Part shown: positions 8,371-16,875 of the stretch, piece by piece
How the letters are laid out: each line of letters begins with the position of its first letter
Position numbering within the stretch: the stretch's first letter is position 1
NCBI RefSeq assembly: GCF_003675855.1
Contig: NZ_RCIH01000008.1
Coordinates: forward strand, 1-64,000
Reading direction: 5' to 3'
Length of the DNA: 64,000 bases
Origin: Halostella salina
GTDB taxonomy: Archaea; Halobacteriota; Halobacteria; Halobacteriales; Natronoarchaeaceae
Made by a program: the position numbers and the translations under genes
Notes under the pieces: generated by a model
Seen by the model: only the letters and a program-made list of their open reading frames with translations
What the model was told of the DNA's origin: nothing
Database searches by the model: none

Positions 8371-9030
8371 CTATCGATTTGGATTACCGAATCATAGCCG
8401 TTCTCCGTGGCGAATATCGCCGAGAGTGAAATAGCTACCGGAACCTCCGACGATATGTTGCCGTCGTAGCCTACCGGATACCTCGTGGTTAACGGTTCCG
8501 GACACCCACACACCTCTATCGATTTGTTCTGGAGGGGATCGGTGGGGTGGGGGGAAAGCCGGAACGTGATCGCTCGGATATATTGTGTTACTCGTTCTAT
8601 AGCCGATCCACGATCTCACCTGCCGTTGCGTTTCTCTTCTTTCTTCTATCTAGCTAGTTCTAGTGTAGTAAGTTAGTAGAACACACCCCGTTATCGATTT
8701 GTTTAATCGCTGTACGCAATCGGGTTTTCACTATTTCACCTACTTGAACATGGTCTGTAGCTATACTTTGAGATGTGACTAGGCATCCAACGAGTTCGGA
8801 AGAGTCGATCAAGTTCGGAAGAGTCGATCAATTAGAGAACAGGAAACCGAACAAGAATTAGCACGAATTACTGATAGAGAGGGACAGTACGGGGCAAATC
8901 GACGGAATCAACCTGATATATTACCTATCCGGCCGTTTCTCACCCCCAGTCCCTACTGCCCCGAACAAATCGATAGAGGTGTGTGGGTCCCCACCCCTAT
9001 CACGGAACTGTCCGGGAAACAAATCGATAG
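8371..9030. repeat. origin repeats, three forward and two inverted copies
   Basis: Same sequence family as the 6738-7014 array. Forward copies are at 8371-8381 (shortened, CTATCGATTTG), 8516-8529 (full) and 8691-8704 (TTATCGATTTGTTT). Inverted copies are at 8963-8976 and 9016-9030. The copy at 8371 lies 38 bp before the orc1/cdc6 start, where initiator binding could also autoregulate the gene. Confidence 0.9.
8793..8830. repeat. tandem 19-bp repeat in the AT-rich origin core
   Basis: Two exact adjacent copies of AGTTCGGAAGAGTCGATCA (8793-8811 and 8812-8830). They lie between the forward and inverted origin boxes, within the likely unwinding region. Function unknown. Confidence 0.92.
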
Positions 9031-9112
9031 AGGTGTGTGACGGGGAGAGTTTTCCACGATACAGGACCATCGAGGCGAAGCGTCTTTACCAAACGCTTCG
9101 AAGGGTCCGACA

Positions 9113-9532
9113 ATGCAACCCCCAGAAGCGCACCACTTCGGCATCACTGTCAGGGACCTCGAAGAGACGGTCCGGTTCTACAGCGACGTTTTCGATCTCG
9201 ATGTCGTCTCGCGGTTTTCCGTCTCCGGCGAGTCCTTTGCCGACGCCGTCGACGTCCCGGACGCTACCGGCAGGTTCGCACACCTCGACGCCGGCGGAGC
9301 GCGGATCGAACTCGTCGAGTACGATCCGTCAGGCTCCGACGCATCGGCCCATCACGTCAATCAAACCGGTGCGAAGCATCTCGGTCTCGCCGTCGACGAC
9401 ATCGACCGGTTCTACGCCGAGTTGCCGGACCACGTCGACACGCTGAGCGAACCGCGAACGACCGAGAGCGGGACCCGAATCCTGTTCGTTTGCGACCCCG
9501 AGGACAACCTCGTCGAAATCGTCGAGGCGTAA
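9113..9532 (+). CDS. VOC superfamily protein (glyoxalase/dioxygenase fold)
   Basis: 139-residue single-chain protein with two beta-alpha-beta-beta-beta units of the vicinal-oxygen-chelate fold. Candidate metal ligands are H8 in HHFGITVRDLEE, Glu in RIELVEYDP, His in KHLGLAVDDID and the final Glu in NLVEIVEA, the spacing seen in lactoylglutathione lyase and methylmalonyl-CoA epimerase relatives. The substrate cannot be told from sequence. It starts about 80 bp from the innermost inverted origin repeat and reads away from the origin. Confidence 0.85.
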   Translation: MQPPEAHHFGITVRDLEETVRFYSDVFDLDVVSRFSVSGESFADAVDVPDATGRFAHLDAGGARIELVEYDPSGSDASAHHVNQTGAKHLGLAVDDIDRFYAELPDHVDTLSEPRTTESGTRILFVCDPEDNLVEIVEA

Positions 9533-9644
9533 CACCTCGGGGCCGATAGGTCGGTACACCCCGTTTCGAACAACGTGAACAGGTCCCGGAAGTACGATCG
9601 ACATTCGGGAATATTCATGTGAGAGGGGACGGAACGTCGACTCG

Positions 9645-10919
9645 ATGAGCCTCTATCAGCGGGACTTCATGGAGGGGACGCGCGGCACCCAGGCGGTCGA
9701 CTGGGAGGAGCGCATCGACGTCAAACGGCTCCGCCGCGAGCGGTACGACCGAGCCCTCGAACGACTGGAGGACAGCGACCTCGGCAGCATGCTCCTCGTG
9801 TCGGACCCGAACATCCGCTACGTCACCGGCCTCGCGATGACGGGCGGGTCGGGTGCCGACCACTACACCCTCCTCACGGAGGACGGCGACGTCGTTCACT
9901 GGGACACGGCCGACCACGCGAGCAATCAGCGATACAACTGTCCGTGGCTAAACGACGTGCGCTACGCCTGCCCGGGGCTCGGGAACGTGCCGCGCGCGTC
10001 CGGGCGTGACTCCGCCCGGAACTGGCTCAAGGAGAAGATGGCGCGTCTCGTCACCGACGCGCTGGCGGAGTACGGCGTCGACAAGGAGCCGATGGGGCTG
10101 GACGTGGACAACCGCGGCCTCGTGAACGCCTTCGAGGGCAACGACGTCGACGTCCGGACCAAGGAGTGCGTCGACCTGATGCACGACGCCCGGAAGACCA
10201 AGACGCGCGACGAGATCGAGTGTCTGCGGATGGTCGCGTCGATCTGCGAGGCCGGGTTCCAGGCGATCACCGAGAGCGCGAAGCCGGGCAAGCGCGAGTC
10301 CGAGGTCTGGGGCGACGCAGTGCGCGAACTCTGGCGACACGGTGCGATGGCACAGGGCGGGTACGTCACCTCGGGACCGAACACCTGGCCGAAACACCAG
10401 GCGAACACGACGGACCGTGCCATCCGGCCGGGCGACCTCGTCTACGCCGACTTCTACAACATCGGCTACCTCGGCTATCGGTCCTGCTACTACCGGACCT
10501 TCTCCGTGGGCGAACCCACGCAGGCCCAGCAGGACGCCTACGAGAAGGCCCGCGACGACCTCTACGACGTGCTCGAACGCATCGAACCCGGCGTCACCAC
10601 GGACGAGATCTGCAGGGGGTTCCCGGACGAGGAGGGCGAGCACATGGACTGGTACGACGCCGACGAGTTCTGGGAGATGACGACCAACCACTGGGCACAC
10701 GGTCTCGGGCTCCAGCTGTACGAGCAACCCCTCATCTGGCGCGGCCTCTCCCCGGAGCATCCCATCGAGATCGAGGAGGGGATGACGATGGCCGTCGAGA
10801 CGATGCAGCCCGCCGACCGGCAGGGCGTCCGCGTCGAGGAGATGGTCGTCGTCCGCGAGAACGGCGTCGAGATACTGAGCCAGTGGCCCGTCGAGGAGAT
10901 CACGCGGATCGACCACTGA
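9645..10919 (+). CDS. M24-fold (pita-bread) hydrolase, Xaa-Pro peptidase/creatinase superfamily
   Basis: 424-residue protein with a creatinase-type N-terminal domain (about residues 20-170, with SMLLVSDPNIRYVTGLAM) and a C-terminal pita-bread domain. Of the five M24 metal ligands, the first Asp (YADFYNIGYLGY), the His (HWAHGLGLQLYE) and two Glu (TMAVETMQ, VRVEEMVVV) are present. The second Asp, normally three residues after the GY, is Cys (GYRSCYYRTF). This suggests an altered or metal-independent reaction such as C-N hydrolysis rather than dipeptide cleavage. It is followed 10 bp later by a cupin gene and probably co-transcribed with it. Confidence 0.8.
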   Translation: MSLYQRDFMEGTRGTQAVDWEERIDVKRLRRERYDRALERLEDSDLGSMLLVSDPNIRYVTGLAMTGGSGADHYTLLTEDGDVVHWDTADHASNQRYNCPWLNDVRYACPGLGNVPRASGRDSARNWLKEKMARLVTDALAEYGVDKEPMGLDVDNRGLVNAFEGNDVDVRTKECVDLMHDARKTKTRDEIECLRMVASICEAGFQAITESAKPGKRESEVWGDAVRELWRHGAMAQGGYVTSGPNTWPKHQANTTDRAIRPGDLVYADFYNIGYLGYRSCYYRTFSVGEPTQAQQDAYEKARDDLYDVLERIEPGVTTDEICRGFPDEEGEHMDWYDADEFWEMTTNHWAHGLGLQLYEQPLIWRGLSPEHPIEIEEGMTMAVETMQPADRQGVRVEEMVVVRENGVEILSQWPVEEITRIDH

Positions 10920-10929
10920 TGACCGAACG

Positions 10930-11412
10930 ATGCGGAAAGTCTCTATCGACGCCGTCGATCCCGAGGCGGACGAGGGCGTCTACACCGACCGACGCTCGCT
11001 GACCGGTCCCCTGAACACCGACACCGTCGCCGTCGCACAGTATCGCCTCGATCCCGGCGAGCGGTTCAGCGGCGCGGTCCACGCCCACGCCGACCAGGAG
11101 GAACTCTTCCTCGTCGTCTCCGGAACGGCGACGTTCGAGACGGAAGAGGGGACCGTTACGGTCGACGCTGGCGAAGCGATCCGCTTTGCTCCCGGCGAGT
11201 TCCAGTCGGGACTAAACGCGTCCGACGACACCGTCGTGGCGTTCGCGATCGGCGCGCCCCGGGACAGCGACGACGTTCGGGTCAGCCGCATCCCGGTGCT
11301 GGACGACGCGGACGTGTCCTGTCCGGACTGTGGCAGGGACGATATGCGACTCGGCGACGGCGATGCGGATTTGGTCTGCCCGGACTGCGACGCGACCGCG
11401 TCCGTGCCGTAA
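10930..11412 (+). CDS. cupin protein with C-terminal zinc ribbon
   Basis: 160 residues. A single cupin barrel (about 30-110) has motif 1 as AVHAHADQEELFLVVSG and motif 2 as FAPGEFQSGLNA, so not all the usual metal ligands are kept in motif 2. A short zinc ribbon follows (SCPDCGRDDM ... LVCPDCDA, two CxxC pairs), an addition common in haloarchaeal cupins. It lies 10 bp after the M24-fold gene. The role is not recognisable; a small-molecule binding or isomerase role is possible. Confidence 0.8.
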   Translation: MRKVSIDAVDPEADEGVYTDRRSLTGPLNTDTVAVAQYRLDPGERFSGAVHAHADQEELFLVVSGTATFETEEGTVTVDAGEAIRFAPGEFQSGLNASDDTVVAFAIGAPRDSDDVRVSRIPVLDDADVSCPDCGRDDMRLGDGDADLVCPDCDATASVP

Positions 11413-11552
11413 TAGCGTCGCGACGGTCGCAGATCGGGCCCTGTCGTTCCTCTCGTCCGTTCCCTATCCTGTTGTTTCCAGGCGACGGATTGATCCCGTC
11501 CCAAGCGACTGATTCAGTCCCCCGTTATATCGACCGGATCCTTTCCACACGA

Positions 11553-11559
11553 TTTATAA
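11553..11559 (+). promoter_or_regulatory. TATA-like element before the EthD gene
   Basis: TTTATAA lies about 25-30 bp before the ATG at 11584, the spacing expected for an archaeal core promoter driving a leaderless mRNA. The 171-bp gap after the cupin gene supports a new transcription unit here. Confidence 0.6.
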
Positions 11560-11583
11560 TCGCGTGCAGCGACGTTCCCGACG

Positions 11584-12327
11584 ATGTACAAACACGTCGC
11601 CCTGCTCGTGCGGCAGGATGGGATGAGCCACGAGGAGTTCGTCGAGTACTGGCAGGAGAACCACACGCCGATCGCCCGCGAGATCGAGGGCGTCGAACGC
11701 TACCAGACGGTCCTTCCGACCGATCCGGAGAACGCCGAGTTCGACGGGCTCGCCGAACTGTACTTCGACTCCCTCGACGACCTGCACGCGGCGCTGGGGA
11801 GTCCGGGCAGTCGGGACTACGACCCGACGAAGGAGGTCGCCGCGGAGGCTCGGGAGGACGTGAACAACTTCCTCGACGTCGAGGAGCGCCCCCGGTTCAT
11901 CGGCGAGGAGATCGTCCAGAAGGACGAGGTTGACGGCGACACCGATGGCCTGTACAAACACTCCGCGTTCCTGGTGCGACAGGAGGGGATGAGCCACGAG
12001 GAGTTCGTCGAGTACTGGCAGGAGAACCACACGCCGATCGCCCGCGAGATCGAGGGCGTCGTCCGGTACGCCACGGTCCTCCCGACCGACCCGGAGCACG
12101 CCGAGTTCGACGGGGTGGCTGAGCTCTACTTCGAGGACCTGGATGCGCTCTACGACGCACTCGGCAGCGAAGGGTCGCGCGACTACGACCCGGACCGCGG
12201 CAAGGCAAAGGAGGCGAGGGAGGACGTGGACAACTTCCTCGCCGTCGAGGAACGCCCGCGGTTCATCGGCCGGGAGACCGTTCAGAAGTACGAACCCGAC
12301 GGAACGACCTCGGACGAAGATTCCTGA
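11584..12327 (+). CDS. tandem EthD-domain protein (internal duplication)
   Basis: 247 residues made of two near-identical EthD/ferredoxin-like (dimeric alpha-beta barrel) domains, about 1-115 and 123-235. Each begins YKH..(L/F)LVRQ(D/E)GMSHEEF and contains WQENHTPIAREIEGV. The two copies share an exact 74-base stretch (11621-11694 and 11987-12060), so the duplication is recent or kept by conversion. EthD-type proteins often act beside oxygenases or in degradation of small ring compounds and usually form dimers. Fusing two copies would give a one-chain pseudo-dimer. The HD-domain gene begins 2 bp after its stop. Confidence 0.88.
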   Translation: MYKHVALLVRQDGMSHEEFVEYWQENHTPIAREIEGVERYQTVLPTDPENAEFDGLAELYFDSLDDLHAALGSPGSRDYDPTKEVAAEAREDVNNFLDVEERPRFIGEEIVQKDEVDGDTDGLYKHSAFLVRQEGMSHEEFVEYWQENHTPIAREIEGVVRYATVLPTDPEHAEFDGVAELYFEDLDALYDALGSEGSRDYDPDRGKAKEAREDVDNFLAVEERPRFIGRETVQKYEPDGTTSDEDS

Positions 12328-12328
12328 G

Positions 12329-12916
12329 ATGCCCGACTACGACACCCAGGTCCGGGAGGCGTTCCCCGAACTCGCGGACATCGCGGACGACGAACTCCGC
12401 GAGCAGGTCATCGAGGCGTGGCGGCTCGGTCTCGAACGCGGCGGCTGGTCCCACATCGAGGCCATCCCGTACGCCTGGAACATCGACGAGGTGACGAACG
12501 TCGAGCACGTCCGTGGCGTCACGCGGATCGCGGTCGACGCCGCCGCCCAGCAGCGCGACTTCCACGGCGCGGAGCCTGACGAGGACGTGATCCGTGCGGC
12601 ATGTCTGCTCCACGACGTGGGGAAATGCTACGAGTACGTCGACCACGTCGACGCCGAACTGGTCGACCCGAACCCCGAGTACGCGACCGAAGAAATCCCC
12701 CACTCGCTCTCGGGCTACGCGCTCGCCCACGAGGTGGGCTGTCCCCTCGACGTGCAGCGGGCGATCCCCCACTTCATCGGCGAGATCCCCTCCCGAACGC
12801 TGGAGGCCGAACTGGTCAAGTCCGCCAACTCCGCGTCCTCGAACGCCATCACGCAGGCGACGATGGGGATCAGCCTGCAGGAGTGGGTGGAAAAGTACTC
12901 GCAGACCAGCAACTAG
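12329..12916 (+). CDS. HD-domain metal-dependent phosphohydrolase family protein
   Basis: 195 residues with an HD domain: first His in VEHVRGVTRIA, the His-Asp doublet in CLLHDVGKCYEY, and a further His in EIPHSLSGYALAHEVG. This pattern occurs in small nucleotidases and phosphodiesterases and in HDIG proteins. The ATG at 12329 is set by the upstream stop (TGAG-ATG junction) and indicates translational coupling with the EthD gene. The substrate is unknown. Confidence 0.85.
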   Translation: MPDYDTQVREAFPELADIADDELREQVIEAWRLGLERGGWSHIEAIPYAWNIDEVTNVEHVRGVTRIAVDAAAQQRDFHGAEPDEDVIRAACLLHDVGKCYEYVDHVDAELVDPNPEYATEEIPHSLSGYALAHEVGCPLDVQRAIPHFIGEIPSRTLEAELVKSANSASSNAITQATMGISLQEWVEKYSQTSN

Positions 12917-12925
12917 CGGCTGCGG

Positions 12926-13885
12926 TTACAGCGGCTCTAACCCCGCCTCCTCGCGCAGGACGCCGACGTACTGCCGGAAGCCGGCTTCGAGGTCGTACTC
13001 GGGGTCGTACCCCAGGTCCTCCTGCGCGGCCGTCATATCCAGCTTCTGAGTCCACGGAAGTTCGCCCTCGTCCGTGACGGTGAGGTCGGCGTCGGGCACG
13101 ATTTCCCGCATCGTCTCGACGGCCTCGCGGATCGTCGCCAGCTCGCCGCGGACGTTGTACACGCGCTGGGAGAGGTCCCCCTCCGGCGCGAACGCAGCCT
13201 TCCGGAACGCCTGTGCGACGTCGGCGACGTGCTGCCAGTCGATCGCCTGATCGCCGTAGTCGACGCTGAACGACTCACCGACGGCGGGCTTTTCGACGAT
13301 GTTGGCGAGGAACGCCGACCCCCCGGTCTCGCGGTAGGGACCGTACGCGACAGTCGGGCGAAGCGCCACGTCGGAGACGCCGAACTCCTCCCGGTACACC
13401 CGCGCCTGGTGTTCGTTGTACCCCTTGCTCGCCCCGTACAGCGTGTCGGGGTAGACGAGGTCGTCCTCGGTCACCCAGTCGTCGTAGTTCTCGGGCGGCG
13501 CGTAGATGGCGGCGCTGGAGGCCCACGCGACCCGCTCGACCTGCTCGTCCAGCGTCCGCGCCGCCTCGAACACGTTGTTCGTCCCCTCGACGTTGACCTT
13601 CATCGCGGCACGGGGGTTGTCCTCGGCCGCGTTGGTCAGCAGGGCGGCGAGGTGGACGATGTGTGTCGTCCCGGTCTCGCGGACCGCCCGCACCACGTCG
13701 GTCGGGTCGGTCACGTCGCCACGTCGGACGGTCACGTCCTCAGCGACGCCGAGCTTCTCCAGGATGTCGGTGTCCGTCGAGAGATCGTACGCCACCACGT
13801 CGTGGCCGTCCTCGACGAACTCCTGTGCGACGTAGGAGCCGATGAAACCGGTACCGCCCGTGACCAGTACGGTCGACGATGACAT
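12926..13885 (-). CDS. NAD-dependent epimerase/dehydratase (extended SDR)
   Basis: 319-residue extended short-chain dehydrogenase/reductase. The Rossmann motif TGGTGFIG is at residues 9-16, the catalytic Tyr and Lys are in YGASKGYNEH, and a Ser lies upstream in AWASSAAIYAP. Members act on nucleotide sugars or other hydroxy acids and ketones; which one applies here is not clear. The gene is convergent with the HD gene (9 bp between stops). The ATG at 13885 is preferred over an upstream frame extension because the Rossmann motif then sits at its normal distance from the start. Confidence 0.87.
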   Translation of the reverse strand: MSSSTVLVTGGTGFIGSYVAQEFVEDGHDVVAYDLSTDTDILEKLGVAEDVTVRRGDVTDPTDVVRAVRETGTTHIVHLAALLTNAAEDNPRAAMKVNVEGTNNVFEAARTLDEQVERVAWASSAAIYAPPENYDDWVTEDDLVYPDTLYGASKGYNEHQARVYREEFGVSDVALRPTVAYGPYRETGGSAFLANIVEKPAVGESFSVDYGDQAIDWQHVADVAQAFRKAAFAPEGDLSQRVYNVRGELATIREAVETMREIVPDADLTVTDEGELPWTQKLDMTAAQEDLGYDPEYDLEAGFRQYVGVLREEAGLEPL

Positions 13886-14016
13886 ACGAACCACTGCCCG
13901 GCGGAGGGTCAAAAGTGTATCCGTGTCGGATCGTCGGCGTCGCTCGGCGGCCGCCCCGCCGGCCGGACGACCGCCCACGGACGGACCCGTGACCTACTCG
14001 TGGACGGCCCCCTAAC

Positions 14017-15702
14017 CTACTCGTGGAGCCCGCCGACGGAGGCGTAGAACGACGACTGGAGCGTGTCGGCCATGTCCTGCTCGCGGTCGATCCGGGCGTC
14101 GATCACCGTCGCCGTCTCCGACCCCGTGGCCTCGTCGAGCGCGTCGCGGAGGTCGGCCGGCGTCGTCGCCCGGATCCCGTCGGCACCGAACGCCCGGGCC
14201 GCGGCGACGAAGTCGGTGTCGTGGAACTCGACGCCCGCCACGTCGCCCTCCATCTGTCGGACCATCCCGAGACTGGTGTCGTTGAGGACGACGAACGTGG
14301 GTGCGACGCCCTGCTGGACGGCGGTCTCGACGCTGGTCATCGTCATCGCGAACCCGCCGTCCCCCGCAACCGCGATCACGTCGCCGTCCGTCTCCAGCGC
14401 GGCCGACACCGCCGCCGGGGCTGCCCACCCCATCGCGCCGACGCCGCCGCTGCCGTAGTACGTTCCCGTGGCGGGTGCCTGCAGGTAGTTCAGCAACCAG
14501 AAGCGGTTGTTGCCCGAGTCCGCGGTGACGACGGTGTCCTCGTCGACGACGCGCTCGATCTCCTTGACCGCGCGCTGGGGCAGGATCGGCGAGGCGTCCG
14601 ACTCGCACTCGGGAGCGGTGAACGACTCCCGTGCGCGCTCTGCCCGGTCGCTCGCCCAGTCGTTGCTCGCCTCGCCGGCGTCGGCCAGCGCGCCCAGGCT
14701 CTCGGCGGCGTCACCGATCAGCCCCACGTCGGCGGGGTACACCCACCCGGCGTTCCGGCTGTCGATATCGGCGTGGACGATCGTCTGCTCGTCTGGCCGG
14801 ATGAACTCGGGAGCCTGCCAGTTCGTGTCCATCGGATTCAGCCGACACCCCACCACGAGCAGCGCGTCGGCCTCGCTCACTACCTGATTCGCGCCCTCGT
14901 GACCGAACGAGCCGATAACGCCGGCGGCCAGCGGATGCGTCTCCGCTATCGTCGACTTCCCGAGGTAGGAGGTGGCGACGGCTGCGTCGTACGCCTCCGC
15001 GACCGCCGCGAGTTCGTCGTACGCGTCGGCCGCGTGGACGCCGTTCCCGGCCACGATCACCGGGCGCTCCGCCGCCTCCAGGGCCTCCGCCGCCCGCGCA
15101 ACGTCGGTCGCGGTCGGCCGGGACTCCCACGTCCGCGTCTGTCGCTCGTCGTTCCACACCGGCGGGAGGGTGTCGCCGTCGAACTCCTCGGTGACGGCGT
15201 CGCCGTCGAGCACCACCGCGGTCGGTCCCGGCCGCCCCGCGACGGCGTGCTTGAACGCCAACTGGAGGCTCCGAACCGTCTCCGTCGGGGAGCGCGGGAA
15301 CCAGTGTTCCTTCGTCACGGCGTCGAGGATCTTCGGCAGTTCGAGACCGCCGTAATCCCCGCGAGATTGCTGATACGGGGCGACCGTCGAGTAGTTGCCG
15401 CGCTCCGAGGCCTCCGTGATCGTGACCATCGGCGACGATCCGAGGCGGGCCTCCATCTGCCCGATCGAGCCGAGGCTCCCGATCCACGGCCCCTGACCGG
15501 TCAGGACGCCGGGCGACCCGGTCAGTCGCCCGTGCATCTCCGCCATCACGCTCGCCTCGCGCTCGTCCCGGGGGCGCACCACGTCGACCGACGACTCGCG
15601 GAGCCCCTCGAACAGTTCGATCGCGCGGCCGCCCGGATAGCCGAAGACGCGCTCGACGCCGAGGTTCTCCAGCGACTCGACGAGCCGTTCGCTCGTGTCC
15701 AT
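14017..15702 (-). CDS. thiamine-diphosphate-dependent enzyme, acetolactate synthase-like
   Basis: 561-residue three-domain ThDP enzyme (PYR domain 1-170, central domain 190-320, PP domain 360-540). The ThDP-activating Glu lies in RPRDEREASVMAEMHG. The Mg/ThDP motif is AVAGDGGFAMTMTS followed by VVLNDTSLGMV (GDG to N). The acetolactate synthase, benzoylformate decarboxylase and sulfopyruvate decarboxylase groups share this layout. The lack of a regulatory subunit gene nearby argues against valine-regulated acetohydroxyacid synthase. The gene is divergent from the luciferase-like gene, with a 168-bp gap. The reaction is undetermined. Confidence 0.87.
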   Translation of the reverse strand: MDTSERLVESLENLGVERVFGYPGGRAIELFEGLRESSVDVVRPRDEREASVMAEMHGRLTGSPGVLTGQGPWIGSLGSIGQMEARLGSSPMVTITEASERGNYSTVAPYQQSRGDYGGLELPKILDAVTKEHWFPRSPTETVRSLQLAFKHAVAGRPGPTAVVLDGDAVTEEFDGDTLPPVWNDERQTRTWESRPTATDVARAAEALEAAERPVIVAGNGVHAADAYDELAAVAEAYDAAVATSYLGKSTIAETHPLAAGVIGSFGHEGANQVVSEADALLVVGCRLNPMDTNWQAPEFIRPDEQTIVHADIDSRNAGWVYPADVGLIGDAAESLGALADAGEASNDWASDRAERARESFTAPECESDASPILPQRAVKEIERVVDEDTVVTADSGNNRFWLLNYLQAPATGTYYGSGGVGAMGWAAPAAVSAALETDGDVIAVAGDGGFAMTMTSVETAVQQGVAPTFVVLNDTSLGMVRQMEGDVAGVEFHDTDFVAAARAFGADGIRATTPADLRDALDEATGSETATVIDARIDREQDMADTLQSSFYASVGGLHE

Positions 15703-15836
15703 ACCGTCGTGTTCCCCGGCCCCCTACTTCGGTTTTCCCATCGGTGTCGACACGCTCGCGGACGGAAGGGCATCCCGATCCGGGGACGCAACGACCCCGT
15801 CCACCCGTTCAACCCACCGTTCCGCGATACGACTGG

Positions 15837-15850
15837 GAAGAATTATAACG
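15837..15850 (+). promoter_or_regulatory. TATA-like element before the luciferase-like gene
   Basis: AAGAATTATAACG lies about 25-30 bp before the ATG at 15871. Distance and sequence fit an archaeal TATA box for a leaderless message. Confidence 0.55.
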
Positions 15851-15870
15851 ATTCCTCGACAGCGTCGGGT

Positions 15871-16875
15871 ATGGAGATCGGCACGGGACTGTTCACCTGC
15901 CAGCGTCGCCCGGACGACGACCGCTCGTCGACCGAACTGTACGACGAGATGCTCCGGCTGGGCGAGACGATCGACGACGCCGGGCTGGCGAGCGCCTGGG
16001 TGTCGGAACACCACTTCATGGAGGACGAATACCTCTCGGGCACGATGCCATCGCTCGGTGCGCTCGCGGCCGCGACCGACGACATCGAGATCGGCACCTG
16101 CATCGCGCTCGCGCCGCTGTACGACCCGGTTCGCCTCGCCGAGGACGCCGCGACGGTCGACCTCATTTCGGGCGGGCGGACGACGCTCGGCCTCGCCATC
16201 GGCTCGAACCCCCGCGAGTTCGAGGGGTTCGGCGTGCCCGTCGACGAACGCGCCGAGCGCCTCGCGGACACCGTCTCCGTCCTCCGCGGGGCGTGGTCCG
16301 AGGGGCCGCTGGACTACGACGCGGAGTTCAGCGACGCCGACCCGGACGTGACCGTGACCCCGAAACCAGACGGGGATCTGCCGATCATGCTCGGCGGCGC
16401 GGCCAAGCCGGCCGTCCGACGCGCGGCACGCACGGCCGACGCCTGGTGTGCGCCCTCCGCCCTCTCGATCGAGGGCGTCCGGAAGCGCAAGGAGGACATC
16501 GAGCGCGTCCGCGAGGCGGAGGACATCGACGGGGACTTCACCGTCTACGTCCTCCAGCACGGCTTCGTCGGCGACTCGAAGGAATCGGCCTGGGCGGAGA
16601 TGCGGGACGGGTACCTCTACCTCCAGCGGCGGTACGAGGAGATCTTCTCCGGCGAGTCGGTCGACGAACTGAGCGACGACCGCGTCGAGGAACTGAAAGA
16701 ACAGGCGATCTTCGGGACGCCCGACGACGTGATCGACGGCATCGAGGCGTACCGCGACGCCCTGGGCGACGACGTTCACTTCATCCTCCGAACGTACCAC
16801 CCCGGGACCGGCACGGACGCGATGGTCGACTGTGTCGAACGGCTCGGGAGCGAAGTCGTCCCCCACTTCGAGTGA
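15871..16875 (+). CDS. luciferase-like (LLM) flavin/F420-dependent oxidoreductase
   Basis: 334-residue TIM-barrel protein of the bacterial-luciferase-like family. The N-terminus (MEIGTGLFTCQ, then LASAWVSEHHFMEDEY), the LISGGRTTLGLAIGSN strand and IMLGGAAKPAVRRAA near the middle are all characteristic. Members use FMN with oxygen or coenzyme F420; haloarchaea make F420, so either is possible. The start at 15871 places the first strand correctly and lies downstream of a TATA-like element. The reaction is unknown. Confidence 0.88.
   Translation: MEIGTGLFTCQRRPDDDRSSTELYDEMLRLGETIDDAGLASAWVSEHHFMEDEYLSGTMPSLGALAAATDDIEIGTCIALAPLYDPVRLAEDAATVDLISGGRTTLGLAIGSNPREFEGFGVPVDERAERLADTVSVLRGAWSEGPLDYDAEFSDADPDVTVTPKPDGDLPIMLGGAAKPAVRRAARTADAWCAPSALSIEGVRKRKEDIERVREAEDIDGDFTVYVLQHGFVGDSKESAWAEMRDGYLYLQRRYEEIFSGESVDELSDDRVEELKEQAIFGTPDDVIDGIEAYRDALGDDVHFILRTYHPGTGTDAMVDCVERLGSEVVPHFE

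Larger units (their letters stand above)
8334..9112. other. replication origin region upstream of orc1/cdc6
   Basis: A 779-bp gene-free region between divergent genes. It holds three forward copies of the origin repeat (8371, 8516, 8691) and two inverted copies (8963-8976, 9016-9030). Between the inward-facing groups lies the most AT-rich stretch of the locus, roughly 8700-8960, containing a 19-bp tandem repeat and segments such as GATATATTACC, a plausible duplex-unwinding element. Copies at 8516 and both inverted copies share the longer form ACACACCTCTATCGATTTG. The design (initiator gene, AT-rich core, inverted boxes) matches known haloarchaeal origins; activity is inferred. Confidence 0.82.

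Noticed and set aside
8334-8513. An N-terminal extension of the Orc1/Cdc6 protein by 60 codons
   Set aside because: It would translate through an origin repeat and its residues do not fit the family. The ATG at 8333 gives a normal start.
9645-10919. Assignment as DMSP lyase DddP
   Set aside because: DddP keeps its metal-binding Asp residues. Here one is Cys, and the conserved parts seen are generic to the M24 fold.
14023-16875. A 950-codon plus-strand open frame across the ThDP-enzyme gene
   Set aside because: Its first two thirds are the antisense of the ThDP gene and have an arginine-rich, family-less product. Only the last 334 codons, from 15871, are a real protein (luciferase-like).
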